A DNA stretch of 64,000 bases from Pseudoalteromonas luteoviolacea (GCF_018100925.1 NZ_JAGJEH010000001.1:124001-188000); one strand, 5' to 3'. Counted from the first letter of the stretch, positions 43,778-53,946 are shown. Notes: a model not told the origin generated them from the sequence alone. Numbers and translations: made by a program.

Positions 43778-45838
43778 GTGCAGCAAATAATGATAATAAA
43801 CGAGCGGTCAATCGATACCTCTAGGAACCAGATCACCTATCAAGATCATCATCTCACTTTGCCACCCAAGGTCATCGCTGTTTTGTCCTGTTTGGCTAAA
43901 CGGCAAGGTCAAGTAGTGAGTCATGATGAAATGGTTGATGAAGTATGGAAACATGTCGTCGTATCACCAAACTCATTGCAGCGTGCTATAGCAGAGCTGA
44001 GAAAAGCACTTGGCGATGACGGCAAGTCTCAGTCCATAATCAAAACGCACTCTAAGCAAGGGTATAGCCTTGAAGTGCCAGTTTTATGGTGCGATAGGCA
44101 AACCCAATCCACAGATGTGGCACACAGACATGCACAGAAAGCCACAAAGCCTGGGCTTTTACTGGTGTTCGCATGCATCATGAGCAGTTTTATAGGCGTG
44201 TTTTACTTTGCAAAGCAGCAAGAGGAGGCAGCAGAGTTTACCCAGCTTACTTCTTTGACTGCCAGCGATGTACAAGAAGGCGCGGGGCTCTTTTCACCTG
44301 ATGGTAAATACTTAGTATTTTACCGTCACTTGGAAAGTTGCAAGAGTGAGCTATGGGCAAAAGATCTTGCAAATGAGCAATCAATTAAGCTCACACTTAG
44401 CGGCGCTAAATTTTCGGGGTTCACGTTTTCACCAGATGGAAAAAAGCTGGGCTTTTTGCAAAACCGAGCATGTGAGAAGGTGTCCATTGAATACGATGAC
44501 ACGGTCGAAAACTGCTGGGATTTGGTGGCAATCGACTTTGCTGAAGCCTTGAAAAAACCACAAACGCCACATGCACTAAAAGCATGTAAGTCGACCAGGA
44601 TGTATCATCCGCAGTGGTTAACTTCAGATTCATTTGCCACACTTGATATGCAAAACAACCTCTTACGTGTTGCGATACATAATACAAGCGACCACCAAGT
44701 TGACACCCTCTTTGAAGATAAAAATTTACATTTATATGTTTTAAGGTATTCAGCCACTCATCAATTGTTGGCTGTGATAGGGCTTGATAAAGAAGGTGGG
44801 CAAGTATTGAGTTTGCTAAAACCTTCTGGTGAGCTCGTTGCGCAAAATATCATAGATTTTCCCGCGTCATTTGATAGCAGTACTCGCATTTATCCCAATT
44901 TTGACCCTGATTCGCAAAGGTTGCTTTATGGTAGTGGCAAAGCTTTGTTTGAACTGAGTTTTGATGGCAGTGTAAAACCTATCATCTTACCCCTGCATCA
45001 AGATATTTATAGTATTAACTTCCATCCACGCACCAATGCTATCGTGGGAACTTATGGTACCTACGATTCAGATTTAGTCTCTGCATCTTTCGAGCATGAG
45101 CAGGTCTCAAATGTGTTTACCTCTCAAAGTCGTTCTACTAGGCGAGAGCATGGCGGTCAGTTTAGCCCAGATGAAAAATACTTGGCGTTTATTTCAGCGC
45201 GCAATGGCAGTGATCAAGTATGGTTATCTGGTGGTACACAACCAAAACGCATTACGCAATTTAAAGGTCCTGAGCGGGTACACGCGCTTCAGTGGTTACA
45301 AACCAGTAAAGGTATAATTATCGCGACTAACCAAGCGCTTTATCAGTACGATTTAAGTAGCCAGCGCAGGGTTTTAGTGTCTGATAAAAACATCGAAGGT
45401 TTGTATCGTTCTAAACTCTTCACTCATAGTTTGTTTGCGTATCAGGAGCACGGAGAAACACATCTCGCTACAATATCCTTTGAAGGAAAGTTCGAGGTTT
45501 TACTTAAAACAGCGGTTCGAGATGCTGTGTTGCTAAAGCCCCAATCGTTGATTTATCAGGATCTGAAAGGCCATTTTTGGCGTGTAGAGCAGGGTCAAGT
45601 AGTGGCCTTATCGGTACTAAACCAACATGCTCATAAAGCTCAGTTTATTGAACGCGACGGCTTTTTATATGGACTTTCAAGCGCTAATTGGCTTTGGCGT
45701 TACGATATTGAACACGCGCGCTACCAGCAGCTTAAAAAGCTTGATGCGAATATATTATCTATTGCTGATGTTGGTGACTCACAATTGCTGTTTGAAAAGC
45801 TAATATCACAACAAAAAGAGATAGTGATGATTGAATAA
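43778..45838 (+). CDS. CadC/ToxR-like membrane-anchored transcriptional regulator with beta-propeller
   Basis: 686 residues from a GTG at 43778; an ATG at 43790 is the alternative. Residues about 5-100 form an OmpR-type winged helix (ITYQDHHLTLPPKVIAVLSCL, VSHDEMVDEVWKHVVVSPNSL, TH..QGYSL). One transmembrane helix lies at about 128-148. The rest (about 160-686) is a periplasmic TolB/WD40-like propeller with SPDGKYLVF, FSPDGKKLGF and FSPDEKYLAF blades. Such proteins transduce periplasmic signals straight to promoters. The neighbouring divergent esterase gene is the likeliest target. The partial gene at the left window edge seems to belong to the same class. Confidence 0.92.
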   Translation: MQQIMIINERSIDTSRNQITYQDHHLTLPPKVIAVLSCLAKRQGQVVSHDEMVDEVWKHVVVSPNSLQRAIAELRKALGDDGKSQSIIKTHSKQGYSLEVPVLWCDRQTQSTDVAHRHAQKATKPGLLLVFACIMSSFIGVFYFAKQQEEAAEFTQLTSLTASDVQEGAGLFSPDGKYLVFYRHLESCKSELWAKDLANEQSIKLTLSGAKFSGFTFSPDGKKLGFLQNRACEKVSIEYDDTVENCWDLVAIDFAEALKKPQTPHALKACKSTRMYHPQWLTSDSFATLDMQNNLLRVAIHNTSDHQVDTLFEDKNLHLYVLRYSATHQLLAVIGLDKEGGQVLSLLKPSGELVAQNIIDFPASFDSSTRIYPNFDPDSQRLLYGSGKALFELSFDGSVKPIILPLHQDIYSINFHPRTNAIVGTYGTYDSDLVSASFEHEQVSNVFTSQSRSTRREHGGQFSPDEKYLAFISARNGSDQVWLSGGTQPKRITQFKGPERVHALQWLQTSKGIIIATNQALYQYDLSSQRRVLVSDKNIEGLYRSKLFTHSLFAYQEHGETHLATISFEGKFEVLLKTAVRDAVLLKPQSLIYQDLKGHFWRVEQGQVVALSVLNQHAHKAQFIERDGFLYGLSSANWLWRYDIEHARYQQLKKLDANILSIADVGDSQLLFEKLISQQKEIVMIE

Positions 45839-45884
45839 TTTATAGTGCAGCAAGCTATGTAAGCGTGGGGTACTCTGTCAAAGA

Positions 45885-46442
45885 TCAACCCTGCTTAATA
45901 CCTGCTATTAAAAACCCAAGCGGTTTGTCAATATCATCAATTTTCAGTGTGTTACCTTTGTCGCAGCTCATAGCGAGTGAGAACCCGTGGAGGTAGTCTA
46001 CTAACAGATGCAAAAAAACTTCAGACTGGCTGCGTTCTAGTTTTAATACGTTGATAATTTGCTCAAACCGGCCAATAAAGACTTCTGCTGGACTGTCAGA
46101 TTTCATGCTCAGTAAAGTGTGTAATAGTCCGTCATATTGACTTAGCGTCGCAAGATAGCTTTTGCACAGAGCGCTGAGTTCCTGTTGCCAATCTCCAGTG
46201 TTTTGTGGTGTATAAATATCTTCAATTAGTGAGGTGGTAATGGCCTCTAGCATGGCATCTTTGTTTTTAAAGTAATGGTAAATCGCCATCGCATCGACCC
46301 CAAGTTGTGCCGATAACTTACGGATACTGGGAATACTGCCTGTTGTTGCCATCATATTTTTAGCTGCATTAACAATAGTAGCTTTGCTTAGTGCACTTTG
46401 TGATTTTTGTGGGCGGCCGCGCTTTTTCGCATCATTGCTCAT
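45885..46442 (-). CDS. TetR-family transcriptional regulator
   Basis: 185 residues. A basic N-terminus (KKRGRPQKS) and the TetR helix-turn-helix (IVNAAKNMMATTGSIPSIRKLSAQLGVDAMAIYHYFKNKDAMLEAI, about 20-70) are clear. The C-terminal ligand domain has a TetR_C-like composition. It is divergent from a dihydrofolate reductase-like gene, with a perfect 7-3-7 palindrome in between that is the probable operator for both. Confidence 0.93.
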   Translation of the reverse strand: MSNDAKKRGRPQKSQSALSKATIVNAAKNMMATTGSIPSIRKLSAQLGVDAMAIYHYFKNKDAMLEAITTSLIEDIYTPQNTGDWQQELSALCKSYLATLSQYDGLLHTLLSMKSDSPAEVFIGRFEQIINVLKLERSQSEVFLHLLVDYLHGFSLAMSCDKGNTLKIDDIDKPLGFLIAGIKQG

Positions 46443-46467
46443 ATCTAATTCAGTATTTGACTGTTAA

Positions 46468-46484
46468 ATTCTACGGTGTAGAAT
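46468..46484. promoter_or_regulatory. Palindromic operator of the TetR-type regulator
   Basis: ATTCTAC-GGT-GTAGAAT lies 26 bases from the tetR-type start codon and 38 bases before the reductase-like gene. Size and position fit a TetR-family operator. Confidence 0.65.
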
Positions 46485-46521
46485 AACTGAGTTTATTACT
46501 TAAATCAACTAAGAGGAATTC

Positions 46522-47055
46522 ATGGCTAATATCGTATTCATCGCAACGAGCTTGGACGGTTTTATCGCAGACAAGAACAATGGAATTGATTGGCTTCATT
46601 CAATTCCAGGTACTGAAGGGCTTGATTTGGGATATGACAAACATATCGCTTCGATAGATGCGTTGGTGATGGGACGAAACACCTTTGAACTCGTTTGCAG
46701 TTTTGACTGTGACTGGCCGTATACCAAACCCGTATTTGTGCTGAGCAATACGTTGCAGGACATACCTAATGGCTATGAAGATAAAATAAGGTTAGTCAAT
46801 GGGGAGCTGTCGCAACTTGTAAAACAGCTAAACGATGAGGGGTTTGAGAATCTTTATATTGATGGTGGCGTGACAATACAGCACTTTTTAAAAGCAGATA
46901 TGATTGATGAAATGATCATCACCACAATCCCTATTGTATTGGGCAGTGGCATACGCTTGTTTGGCGAGCAATCACAGGCACTTAACTTTGCATGCACATC
47001 TTCTGAACGGTTTGAAAATGGCATCTGCCAAAACGCTTTTGCACGAAAGCGCTAG
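46522..47055 (+). CDS. RibD C-terminal/dihydrofolate reductase-like protein
   Basis: 177 residues. The N-terminus IVFIATSLDGFIADKNNGIDWL, the central VMGRNTFELV and the later NLYIDGGVTIQHFL..DMIDEMIITTIPIVLGSGIRLF are the standard motifs of the RibD_C/YyaP-YwjB family, NADPH-dependent reductase homologues of unknown physiological substrate. AAGAGGA precedes the ATG. It is probably derepressed through the neighbouring TetR-type protein. Confidence 0.92.
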   Translation: MANIVFIATSLDGFIADKNNGIDWLHSIPGTEGLDLGYDKHIASIDALVMGRNTFELVCSFDCDWPYTKPVFVLSNTLQDIPNGYEDKIRLVNGELSQLVKQLNDEGFENLYIDGGVTIQHFLKADMIDEMIITTIPIVLGSGIRLFGEQSQALNFACTSSERFENGICQNAFARKR

Positions 47056-47105
47056 GCCGATTTGATGCAAGGGGGGAGGTGGTATGTCCTCAACCTTTAT
47101 GGGTT

Positions 47106-48053
47106 TTACTTGGGTTGGTATATTTCATTTATTCTAGGGATATTATGCTCCCAGCGTGGGATGGGGTCACCAATATAATGTCTTGCTGCGTCTAAAAATA
47201 GGCGTGTTCTCACAGGGAGATCTCGGTGAGGATACACCGCATACATGGCACTGTAATCAGGCAAATTGACGTCAGTTAACATAGGGACCAGCTGTTCGTG
47301 GTCAACGTGATCGGCAAAGAAAAATGCAGGTGCCGTACAAAAGGCATTGTGAGATAGCACTTTTTCTAACAGCGCCTCACCATCATTTGATTTGAATACC
47401 GGGTTGATGGGTTGCTCTTGTTGCTTTCCCTTTTCATCAATGTAACTAATCGACTCAAAACGAATGTGATTACTCGTATAAGCCGCAGCGGGCAGCTCGG
47501 CTAAATCTGCCATCTTTTTTGGCTCACCATAGGTTTCGATAAACTGCGGCGTAGCCAGAATGAGCATACGATTGCGAGCTATTTTTCTGGCAATTAAGGA
47601 GGAGTCTCTTGGTTCACCAACACGAAAAGCCAAATCGAACCCTTCGGAGACCATGTCAATCACTCTGTCATCTAGTCGCAGCTCTATTGTGACTTGCGGA
47701 AAACGCTTTTGAAAGTCATTGATGACGGGCATTAGGTAGTATTTACCTAAATAACTCGATGAAGTTATTCGCAATAACCCTCTGGCTTCTTGGTGGTAGT
47801 TTTCAGCCATTTGCACTGTATCTTGCAGCAGTAACCTAAGCTCCGCTGCCTTTTTTACCATTTCTGCCCCTGCGGCCGTTAAGGAAAACGAACGGGTTGT
47901 ACGATTTAATAATCGAACACCAAGCTCTTCTTCCAATTTACTGATTTGTTTAGATATAACAGAGCGGTCAATGTTTCTGAGTTCAGCAGCTTTTGAAAAA
48001 GAACCTTGCTCAACAACTTCTAAAAGCATGATTAAACGACTGGTTGTATCCAT
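47106..48053 (-). CDS. LysR-family transcriptional regulator, likely controller of the adjacent efflux operon
   Basis: 315 residues from the ATG at 48053. ATGs at 48062 and 48086 are in frame, but LysR proteins normally begin just before the helix-turn-helix and no upstream ribosome-binding site decides. The helix-turn-helix (about residues 1-60) reads LLEVVEQGSFSKAAELRNIDRS..SKQISKLEEELGVRLLNRTTR. The effector domain has the CrgA/AaeR-like layout (GLLRITSSSYLGKYYLMPVI, GFDLAFRVG). It is divergent from the RND efflux operon at 48177, the classic arrangement for local control. Confidence 0.93.
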   Translation of the reverse strand: MDTTSRLIMLLEVVEQGSFSKAAELRNIDRSVISKQISKLEEELGVRLLNRTTRSFSLTAAGAEMVKKAAELRLLLQDTVQMAENYHQEARGLLRITSSSYLGKYYLMPVINDFQKRFPQVTIELRLDDRVIDMVSEGFDLAFRVGEPRDSSLIARKIARNRMLILATPQFIETYGEPKKMADLAELPAAAYTSNHIRFESISYIDEKGKQQEQPINPVFKSNDGEALLEKVLSHNAFCTAPAFFFADHVDHEQLVPMLTDVNLPDYSAMYAVYPHRDLPVRTRLFLDAARHYIGDPIPRWEHNIPRINEIYQPK

Positions 48054-48176
48054 TATTGGCATCACTAAAAAGTCTATTGGTGCCATTCTGGCATTAATGT
48101 TTTTAAAAAACCACTATTTTTAGTCATTAATAACAGGCGTACGATGTCCACATATTAATTTCCAGCGGAGCAACAA
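48054..48176. promoter_or_regulatory. Divergent LysR/efflux promoter region
   Basis: It contains two CATTAAT boxes (48092-48098 and 48125-48131) spaced by 33 bases, separated by A/T tracts. LysR proteins often bind two such sites at divergent promoters. The match to the T-N11-A rule was not tested rigorously. Confidence 0.4.
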
Positions 48177-49349
48177 ATGAAAAAGTTAGGTTTATCACTC
48201 AGTGCAGTGGCCCTTGCCCTCGTTTTAAGTGGTTGTGGCCAGTCTAATGCACAGCAAGGACAACAGCCGACACCACTAACTATTGACGTTGCAAGCGTGC
48301 AGCTTGAGCACGTTCAGTCTTGGCATACATTTACAACACGCCTCGAAGCCCCAGAGCGAGTTTTGCTTAAACCACGTGTATCCGGTCAAATTGAACGCAT
48401 GGCATTTACCGAAGGTGAACGTGTCAACAAAGGTCAATTATTATTTAGTCTTGACCCGAGACCTTTCCAAGCACAAATTGACACTTTACAGGCACAGCTT
48501 GTAAGCGCTGAAGCAAGTTTAGAACAAGCTCGCGGTGAAGCAGAGCGTGCAAATCGTTTGGTGGCACAAAATGCCATTTCTACAGAAGAAGCAGAGCAGC
48601 GCAGTGCGACGCTTCGTAGCGCAATAGCCAACAAAAATGCCATCGAGGCACGTCTGCAAAATGCGCAGTTAGATTTGGAGTTTAGTCAAGTTTCAGCGCC
48701 TATCAGTGGCACTATTTCTCGCGCGATAGCGACCAAGGGTAATTACGTTAAAGCGGGTGAGACAGAGCTGACAACCATTGTTTCTGATGATGAAATTTAC
48801 GCCTACTTTGATGTTGATGAGCGTACTTGGAGCCGCCAATTTGCTGATGTGTCTGTTCAAGATGAAATTTCTGTGCAATTGCAGCGCCTAGGTCAAGCAA
48901 CGCAGGTGTCAGGTAAGCTTGATTTTATCGACAACGAAATTAACCCAAATACCGGAACATTGCGCGTGCGTGCAGTATTTGATGCGCAACAACACAACCT
49001 TAAGCCAGGTTCATTTGCGCGTGTATCAATCGGTGCACAAAATGCACAGCAAATGGCTATCGTCCCAGAACGCGCAATTGGTACAGATTTAAAAAACCGA
49101 TTTGTATTAACCATTGATGAAAACAATGTATTGCAATATCGCTTGGTTGAGCTGGGTGAGCGCTATGGCGCATTCCGCGCAATTAAATCGGGCTTAGAAG
49201 CGGGCGATCGCATTGCGGTAAATGGTCCAGCGCGAGTTGGGCCGGGTATGCCAATTACACCAAATTCAGTCAGCTTAGCATTTGAAAATACTCAGTTTGT
49301 CTTAAAGCAGTCTGAATCAACACCTGTTTTACTCAGTGCGGCAAACTAA
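48177..49349 (+). CDS. RND efflux periplasmic adaptor (membrane fusion protein), lipoprotein
   Basis: 390 residues. Lipobox LVLSGC at residue 21. It has the AcrA/MexE-type layout: a barrel-lipoyl half-motif VLLKPRVSGQIERMAFTEGERVNKGQLLFSLD, an alpha-hairpin (about 95-165, LEQARGEAERANRLVAQNAIS), the second lipoyl half (APISGTISRAIATKGNYVKAG) and a beta-barrel. It joins the inner-membrane pump to the outer-membrane factor encoded next. GCGGAG precedes the ATG. First gene of the operon 48177-54954. Confidence 0.95.
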   Translation: MKKLGLSLSAVALALVLSGCGQSNAQQGQQPTPLTIDVASVQLEHVQSWHTFTTRLEAPERVLLKPRVSGQIERMAFTEGERVNKGQLLFSLDPRPFQAQIDTLQAQLVSAEASLEQARGEAERANRLVAQNAISTEEAEQRSATLRSAIANKNAIEARLQNAQLDLEFSQVSAPISGTISRAIATKGNYVKAGETELTTIVSDDEIYAYFDVDERTWSRQFADVSVQDEISVQLQRLGQATQVSGKLDFIDNEINPNTGTLRVRAVFDAQQHNLKPGSFARVSIGAQNAQQMAIVPERAIGTDLKNRFVLTIDENNVLQYRLVELGERYGAFRAIKSGLEAGDRIAVNGPARVGPGMPITPNSVSLAFENTQFVLKQSESTPVLLSAAN

Positions 49350-49358
49350 GAGAGCATT

Positions 49359-52300
49359 ATGAAATTTTCACACTTTTTTATAAACCGGCCTATTTTTGCG
49401 GCCATGCTGTCGATGATTTTTATCATCACAGGGGCTATTTCTCTGTTCCAGTTGCCGGTCAGTGAATACCCAGAAGTTGTACCTCCAACCGTGGTTGTCA
49501 ACGCAACATACCCTGGCGCAAACCCTAAGGTTATTGCAGAGACGGTGGCTACGCCCCTTGAGCAGGAGCTAAATGGCCTTGAAAATATGTTGTATCACGG
49601 CTCGCAAGCTACCAGTGACGGTCGCTTAACGCTGACTGTAACCTTTGCACTGGGTACCGATCTTGACCAAGCGCAAGTACAGGTACAAAACCGTGTAAAC
49701 AATGCGTTGCCGCGATTGCCACAAGAAGTGCAGCGTTTAGGTGTAACCGCTCAAAAGTCATCACCTAACCTAGCATTGGTTGTACATTTGGTTTCGCCAA
49801 ATGGTGAGCAAGACACCGCGTATATGGCTAACTATGCTGATTTGTATATCAAAGATGAATTAAAACGCTTACCGGGTGTCGGTGACTTACAGCTATTTGG
49901 TGGCGCTAAATATTCGATGCGCGTGTGGTTGAACCCAGATGCCCTTGCAGCACGTAACCTAACGGCTTCAGATGTAGTCACTGCACTGCGTACTCAAAAC
50001 CAGCAGGTTGCTGCAGGCTCATTGGGTGCACAACCGACGCCTGAAGAAAACCAATTCCAGATCTTATTAAATGTAAAAGGTCGTCTAGGCAGCATTGAAG
50101 AATTTGAAAGTGTTGTAATTAAAGTGGGCGAGAATGGCGCACTAACTCGCTTAAAAGACATCGCTCGAGTTGAACTTGGCCAAGAAAACTATGCACTGCG
50201 TGCCATGTTAGATAATCAGCCAGCATTGGCGATGCCGATTTTCCAACGTCCGGGTACCAATGCAATTGAATTGTCGGACGATGTGCGCGAAACCATGTCG
50301 CGTCTTGAGAAAACGTTCCCAGCGGGTATGACATACGAAATTGCCTATGATCCAACTGTGTTTGTGCGTGGCTCAATTGATGCCGTAATCATGACGTTAA
50401 TGGAAGCGATCCTACTAGTTGTAGTCGTGGTGGTGGTGTTTTTACAAACTTGGCGTGCGTCTATCATCCCTCTGATCGCCGTACCAGTATCATTGATTGG
50501 TACGTTTGCTGTGATGCAAATGTTAGGTGTCTCTATTAATACCTTATCTTTATTCGGTCTGGTATTGGCAATCGGTATTGTTGTTGATGACGCCATTGTT
50601 GTGGTTGAAAACGTCGAACGTAATATTGCCGACGGTCACAGTCCGTATGAGGCAACTAAAATTGCCATGACCGAAGTTACAGGCCCAATTATTGCCATCG
50701 CATTTGTATTGTGTGCGGTATTTATCCCAACAGCATTTATCACAGGCTTGTCTGGTCAGTTCTATAAGCAGTTTGCATTAACTATTACTATTTCCACGCT
50801 AATTTCAGCATTTAACTCACTGACGTTGTCGCCAGCGCTGTCAGCTATTTTGTTAAAGTCGCATGATGCGCCAAAAGACCGACTAACCCGTATTTTGGAC
50901 AAGCTATTTGGAGCGTGGTTATTCAAGCCGTTCAACCGTTTATTTGATAAAGGTGCAAAAGGCTACGAAGCCGTCGTTAAAAAGCTGATCCGTATGAGTG
51001 TGGTTGTGGGCGTGGTATATCTCGCATTGGTTGGCTCTACTATTGGTTTGTTCCAGTCGGTGCCAGGTGGGTTTATTCCACAACAAGACAAGCAGTACCT
51101 CGTTGCCGTTGCGCAATTACCTGATGCTGCGAGCTTAGAGCGTACAGAAGAAGTAATTAAGCAGATGCAAGAAATTGCACTTGAAGTGCCAGGTGTTGCC
51201 CATACGGTTGCTTTCCCGGGTCTATCTGTAAATGGCTTTACCAATAGCACTAACAGCGGCATTGTGTTTACGCCTTTAGATGATTTTGCCGATAGAAACG
51301 ACCCGAGTTTGTCAGCACAGGCAATTGCGATGCAGCTCAATATGCGTTTTGCAGCCATTGATGAAGCCTTTGTGGCAGTATTTCCGCCGCCGCCAATTTT
51401 AGGTTTAGGCACAACGGGTGGTTTTAAACTACAAATTCAGGACCGAGCTAACCAAGGGTTTGAAGCGCTTTTTGCTGCGCTGCAAGCGACCATTGGTGCT
51501 GCTCAGCAAGACCCAGCACTAACCGGGCTTTACTCAAGCTTTAGAGTACAGGTACCGCAAATGGACATTAATATCGACCGTGAGCAGGCGCTTATTCAAG
51601 GTATTCCATTGCAGGAAGTATTTGATGCATTGCAAGTATACCTCGGTTCTGTATACGTAAACGATTTCAACTTATTTGGCCGTACTTACCAAGTGAAAGC
51701 ACAAGCTGACGCTGAGTTTAGAGCCAAGAAGGAGCAAATAAATAATCTTAAAGTACGTAACGCTGCTGGCAACATGGTACCTCTAGGTTCTGTTGTGACT
51801 GTAGAAGCGACGACGGGTCCAGATCGTGTGATGCACTACAATGGGTACGTGACCGCTGAGCTTAACGGTAGTCCAGCGCCGGGTTACAGCTCGGATCAGG
51901 CGCAGCAAGCGATTGAAAAAGTGCTTGAAAACACACTGCCTGAAGGCATGGCTTTTGAATGGACAGAAGTGACGTATCAGCAGATCTTGGCTGGTAATAC
52001 TATGGTGTACGTATTCCCCTTGGTTGTAGTACTGGTATTTATGGTTCTAGCAGCGCAATACGAGAGTTTACGCTTGCCACTGGCGATCATCTTAATCGTA
52101 CCTATGACAATATTCTCAGCGCTAGCAGGTGTATATATGCTAGGCGGTGACAACAACATCTTCACGCAAATTGCATTGATTGTATTAGTTGCGCTGGCAT
52201 CGAAAAACGCCATATTGATGGTGGAGTTTGCCAGAGACAAACATGTTCAGGGCGCGACGCATTTAGAGGCAATTATTGAAGCATGTCGTTTAAGATTACG

Positions 52301-52487
52301 TCCAATTTTGATGACATCTATCGCCTTTACCGCAGGTGTTGTACCGCTAGTATTGGCATCAGGAGCGGGTGCAGAGATGCGTCAAGCCATGGGTAACGCG
52401 GTATTCTTCGGCATGATAGGTGTCACGGTGTTTGGCTTGCTATTTACCCCAGTGTTTTATCGTCTAGTAACGCCTAAGGAGCAATAA
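49359..52487 (+). CDS. RND multidrug efflux pump, HAE1 (AcrB/MexF) family
   Basis: 1042 residues, as in the family. The N-terminus is typical (FSHFFINRPIFAAMLSMIFIITGAI shortened in family alignments to the F-x-RPIFA motif). The proton-relay aspartates are D410 and D411 in GIVVDDAIVVVENVER, and the C-terminal half has ASKNAILMVEFARD. Twelve membrane helices and two large periplasmic loops are expected. It exports drugs, dyes or detergents using the proton gradient. It begins 9 bp after the adaptor gene. Confidence 0.97.
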   Translation: MKFSHFFINRPIFAAMLSMIFIITGAISLFQLPVSEYPEVVPPTVVVNATYPGANPKVIAETVATPLEQELNGLENMLYHGSQATSDGRLTLTVTFALGTDLDQAQVQVQNRVNNALPRLPQEVQRLGVTAQKSSPNLALVVHLVSPNGEQDTAYMANYADLYIKDELKRLPGVGDLQLFGGAKYSMRVWLNPDALAARNLTASDVVTALRTQNQQVAAGSLGAQPTPEENQFQILLNVKGRLGSIEEFESVVIKVGENGALTRLKDIARVELGQENYALRAMLDNQPALAMPIFQRPGTNAIELSDDVRETMSRLEKTFPAGMTYEIAYDPTVFVRGSIDAVIMTLMEAILLVVVVVVVFLQTWRASIIPLIAVPVSLIGTFAVMQMLGVSINTLSLFGLVLAIGIVVDDAIVVVENVERNIADGHSPYEATKIAMTEVTGPIIAIAFVLCAVFIPTAFITGLSGQFYKQFALTITISTLISAFNSLTLSPALSAILLKSHDAPKDRLTRILDKLFGAWLFKPFNRLFDKGAKGYEAVVKKLIRMSVVVGVVYLALVGSTIGLFQSVPGGFIPQQDKQYLVAVAQLPDAASLERTEEVIKQMQEIALEVPGVAHTVAFPGLSVNGFTNSTNSGIVFTPLDDFADRNDPSLSAQAIAMQLNMRFAAIDEAFVAVFPPPPILGLGTTGGFKLQIQDRANQGFEALFAALQATIGAAQQDPALTGLYSSFRVQVPQMDINIDREQALIQGIPLQEVFDALQVYLGSVYVNDFNLFGRTYQVKAQADAEFRAKKEQINNLKVRNAAGNMVPLGSVVTVEATTGPDRVMHYNGYVTAELNGSPAPGYSSDQAQQAIEKVLENTLPEGMAFEWTEVTYQQILAGNTMVYVFPLVVVLVFMVLAAQYESLRLPLAIILIVPMTIFSALAGVYMLGGDNNIFTQIALIVLVALASKNAILMVEFARDKHVQGATHLEAIIEACRLRLRPILMTSIAFTAGVVPLVLASGAGAEMRQAMGNAVFFGMIGVTVFGLLFTPVFYRLVTPKEQ

Positions 52488-52489
52488 AC

Positions 52490-53908
52490 ATGCGAGCAAT
52501 TAAACTGTCTATTATAAGTCTTGCTGTGGCTTCTGTGGTTGGGTGTACTAGCACATCGTATGAGCAAGATGTAGCGGCAAGTCAGCAGACGTTTAACACC
52601 AAAGTTGAAAACACGCAGGCACTGGCAGCAGTGACTATGTCTGATGAAGCCAACTGGTGGCAGCAATTAGATGACAATAATTTAAACCAATTGGTGGCTG
52701 ATGTGATGTCAGCCAATCAAAACCTTAAGGCTTCTGCAGCGCGCTTGCGCGCTGCAATGGCGGGGTTAAGTGAAGCGCAGCGTGCACGTTTACCGCAAGG
52801 CAATGTGAATATTGCTGCGCAAAGAGGCACGACTTTACTTCCAAATGGTACGCAAAGTAGTGTTACTGAGTCACTAAACGGTGGTGGAACGCTGACATGG
52901 GATGTTGATTTATCAGGGCGCATTACGAAGCTTGCCAACGCGGCGTCAGCGGCAGCTGAATCACAGCAAGGGCAATACCAAGCCTTAGCGGGCGAGTTAG
53001 TGACAACCAGTATTCAAAGTTATTTACAATGGCAAGCACTGCAGCAGACTCAGCAATTAACAGAGGCACAGCTGAAAGCGTTGGAAGAATCCATTGCGAT
53101 CATTGAGATCCGTGTTAAAGAGGGCGTGGCGACCGAGCTTGAGCTTAATCGTACCAAGTCACAATATTTTGAGCATAAACAGCGGCTGCCACAAATAGCG
53201 ACTGAGCTTGCGGAGGTTGAGCAAACGTTGGCTGTGTTAACCAATAAATCGACAGACAACTTAGGCCTACATGCACTTAGTAAATCGCGCTACGAACATC
53301 TCGCGATTACTGTGAGTTTGAGCTCTGCCTCAGATGCGTTATTACAACGTGGTGATGTGCAAAGTGCTATCGCAACGTTAAAGCAACAAAACTATTTGTC
53401 GCAAAGTGCTGAGCGTGCTTTATACCCAGATATTAGTTTTTCTGCGTTTGCGGGGGTATTGAACCCAACGGCTTTAAATTTTACGGATACTCAATCTAAT
53501 TGGCAGGTATCTCCAACCCTGAGTTGGTCGCTGTTTAGCTATCCACAACTACTGGCTCAGCTAGATAGACAAGAGGCGATCACACAGGCCAGCTATTATG
53601 ACTATCGCCAAAAGCTTACCAATGTACTTGCGCAAGCTGAGTATTCACTCCGGGCTTTATCTCAAGCAAAAGTGCAGCTAAATTATGCACATGAGCAAGT
53701 TGTAGCGGCAGAAAATGCGTATTTGCAAGCAACAGCGGGATATAAAGAGGGACAATTGGGTTATCTTGAGTTGTTGGATGCGCGACAAGATGTTTTAATA
53801 GCGCAACAATCGCAAATGGCCATGAGAAATATGCTACTTAGTTCGTCGGTAAGTGTATATGGTGAATTAAACGGACAATGGTCTAAGGCTTTAGTTGCGA
53901 GCATTTAA
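52490..53908 (+). CDS. Outer-membrane efflux factor, NodT/OprM family lipoprotein
   Basis: 472 residues. Lipobox SVVGC at residue 19. Two OEP repeats of about 190 residues contain LNQLVADVMSANQNLKASAARLRAA, then GGTLTWDVDLSGRI and LSWSLFSYPQLLAQLDRQEA. It forms the trimeric TolC-like duct. It begins 2 bp after the pump gene, so translation is coupled. Confidence 0.95.
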   Translation: MRAIKLSIISLAVASVVGCTSTSYEQDVAASQQTFNTKVENTQALAAVTMSDEANWWQQLDDNNLNQLVADVMSANQNLKASAARLRAAMAGLSEAQRARLPQGNVNIAAQRGTTLLPNGTQSSVTESLNGGGTLTWDVDLSGRITKLANAASAAAESQQGQYQALAGELVTTSIQSYLQWQALQQTQQLTEAQLKALEESIAIIEIRVKEGVATELELNRTKSQYFEHKQRLPQIATELAEVEQTLAVLTNKSTDNLGLHALSKSRYEHLAITVSLSSASDALLQRGDVQSAIATLKQQNYLSQSAERALYPDISFSAFAGVLNPTALNFTDTQSNWQVSPTLSWSLFSYPQLLAQLDRQEAITQASYYDYRQKLTNVLAQAEYSLRALSQAKVQLNYAHEQVVAAENAYLQATAGYKEGQLGYLELLDARQDVLIAQQSQMAMRNMLLSSSVSVYGELNGQWSKALVASI

Positions 53909-53917
53909 TGCTCGCAA
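53895..53917 (+). other. Hairpin spanning the end of the outer-membrane factor gene
   Basis: A perfect 10-bp inverted repeat TTGCGAGCAT-TTA-ATGCTCGCAA. The loop holds part of the stop codon and the right arm holds an ATG (53908) that opens the next frame, which makes that ATG a poor start. With no T-run it may act as an attenuator or mRNA-stability element. Confidence 0.6.
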
Positions 53918-53946
53918 ACGCGCCACTTTTGGAGAAACAAGCAACT

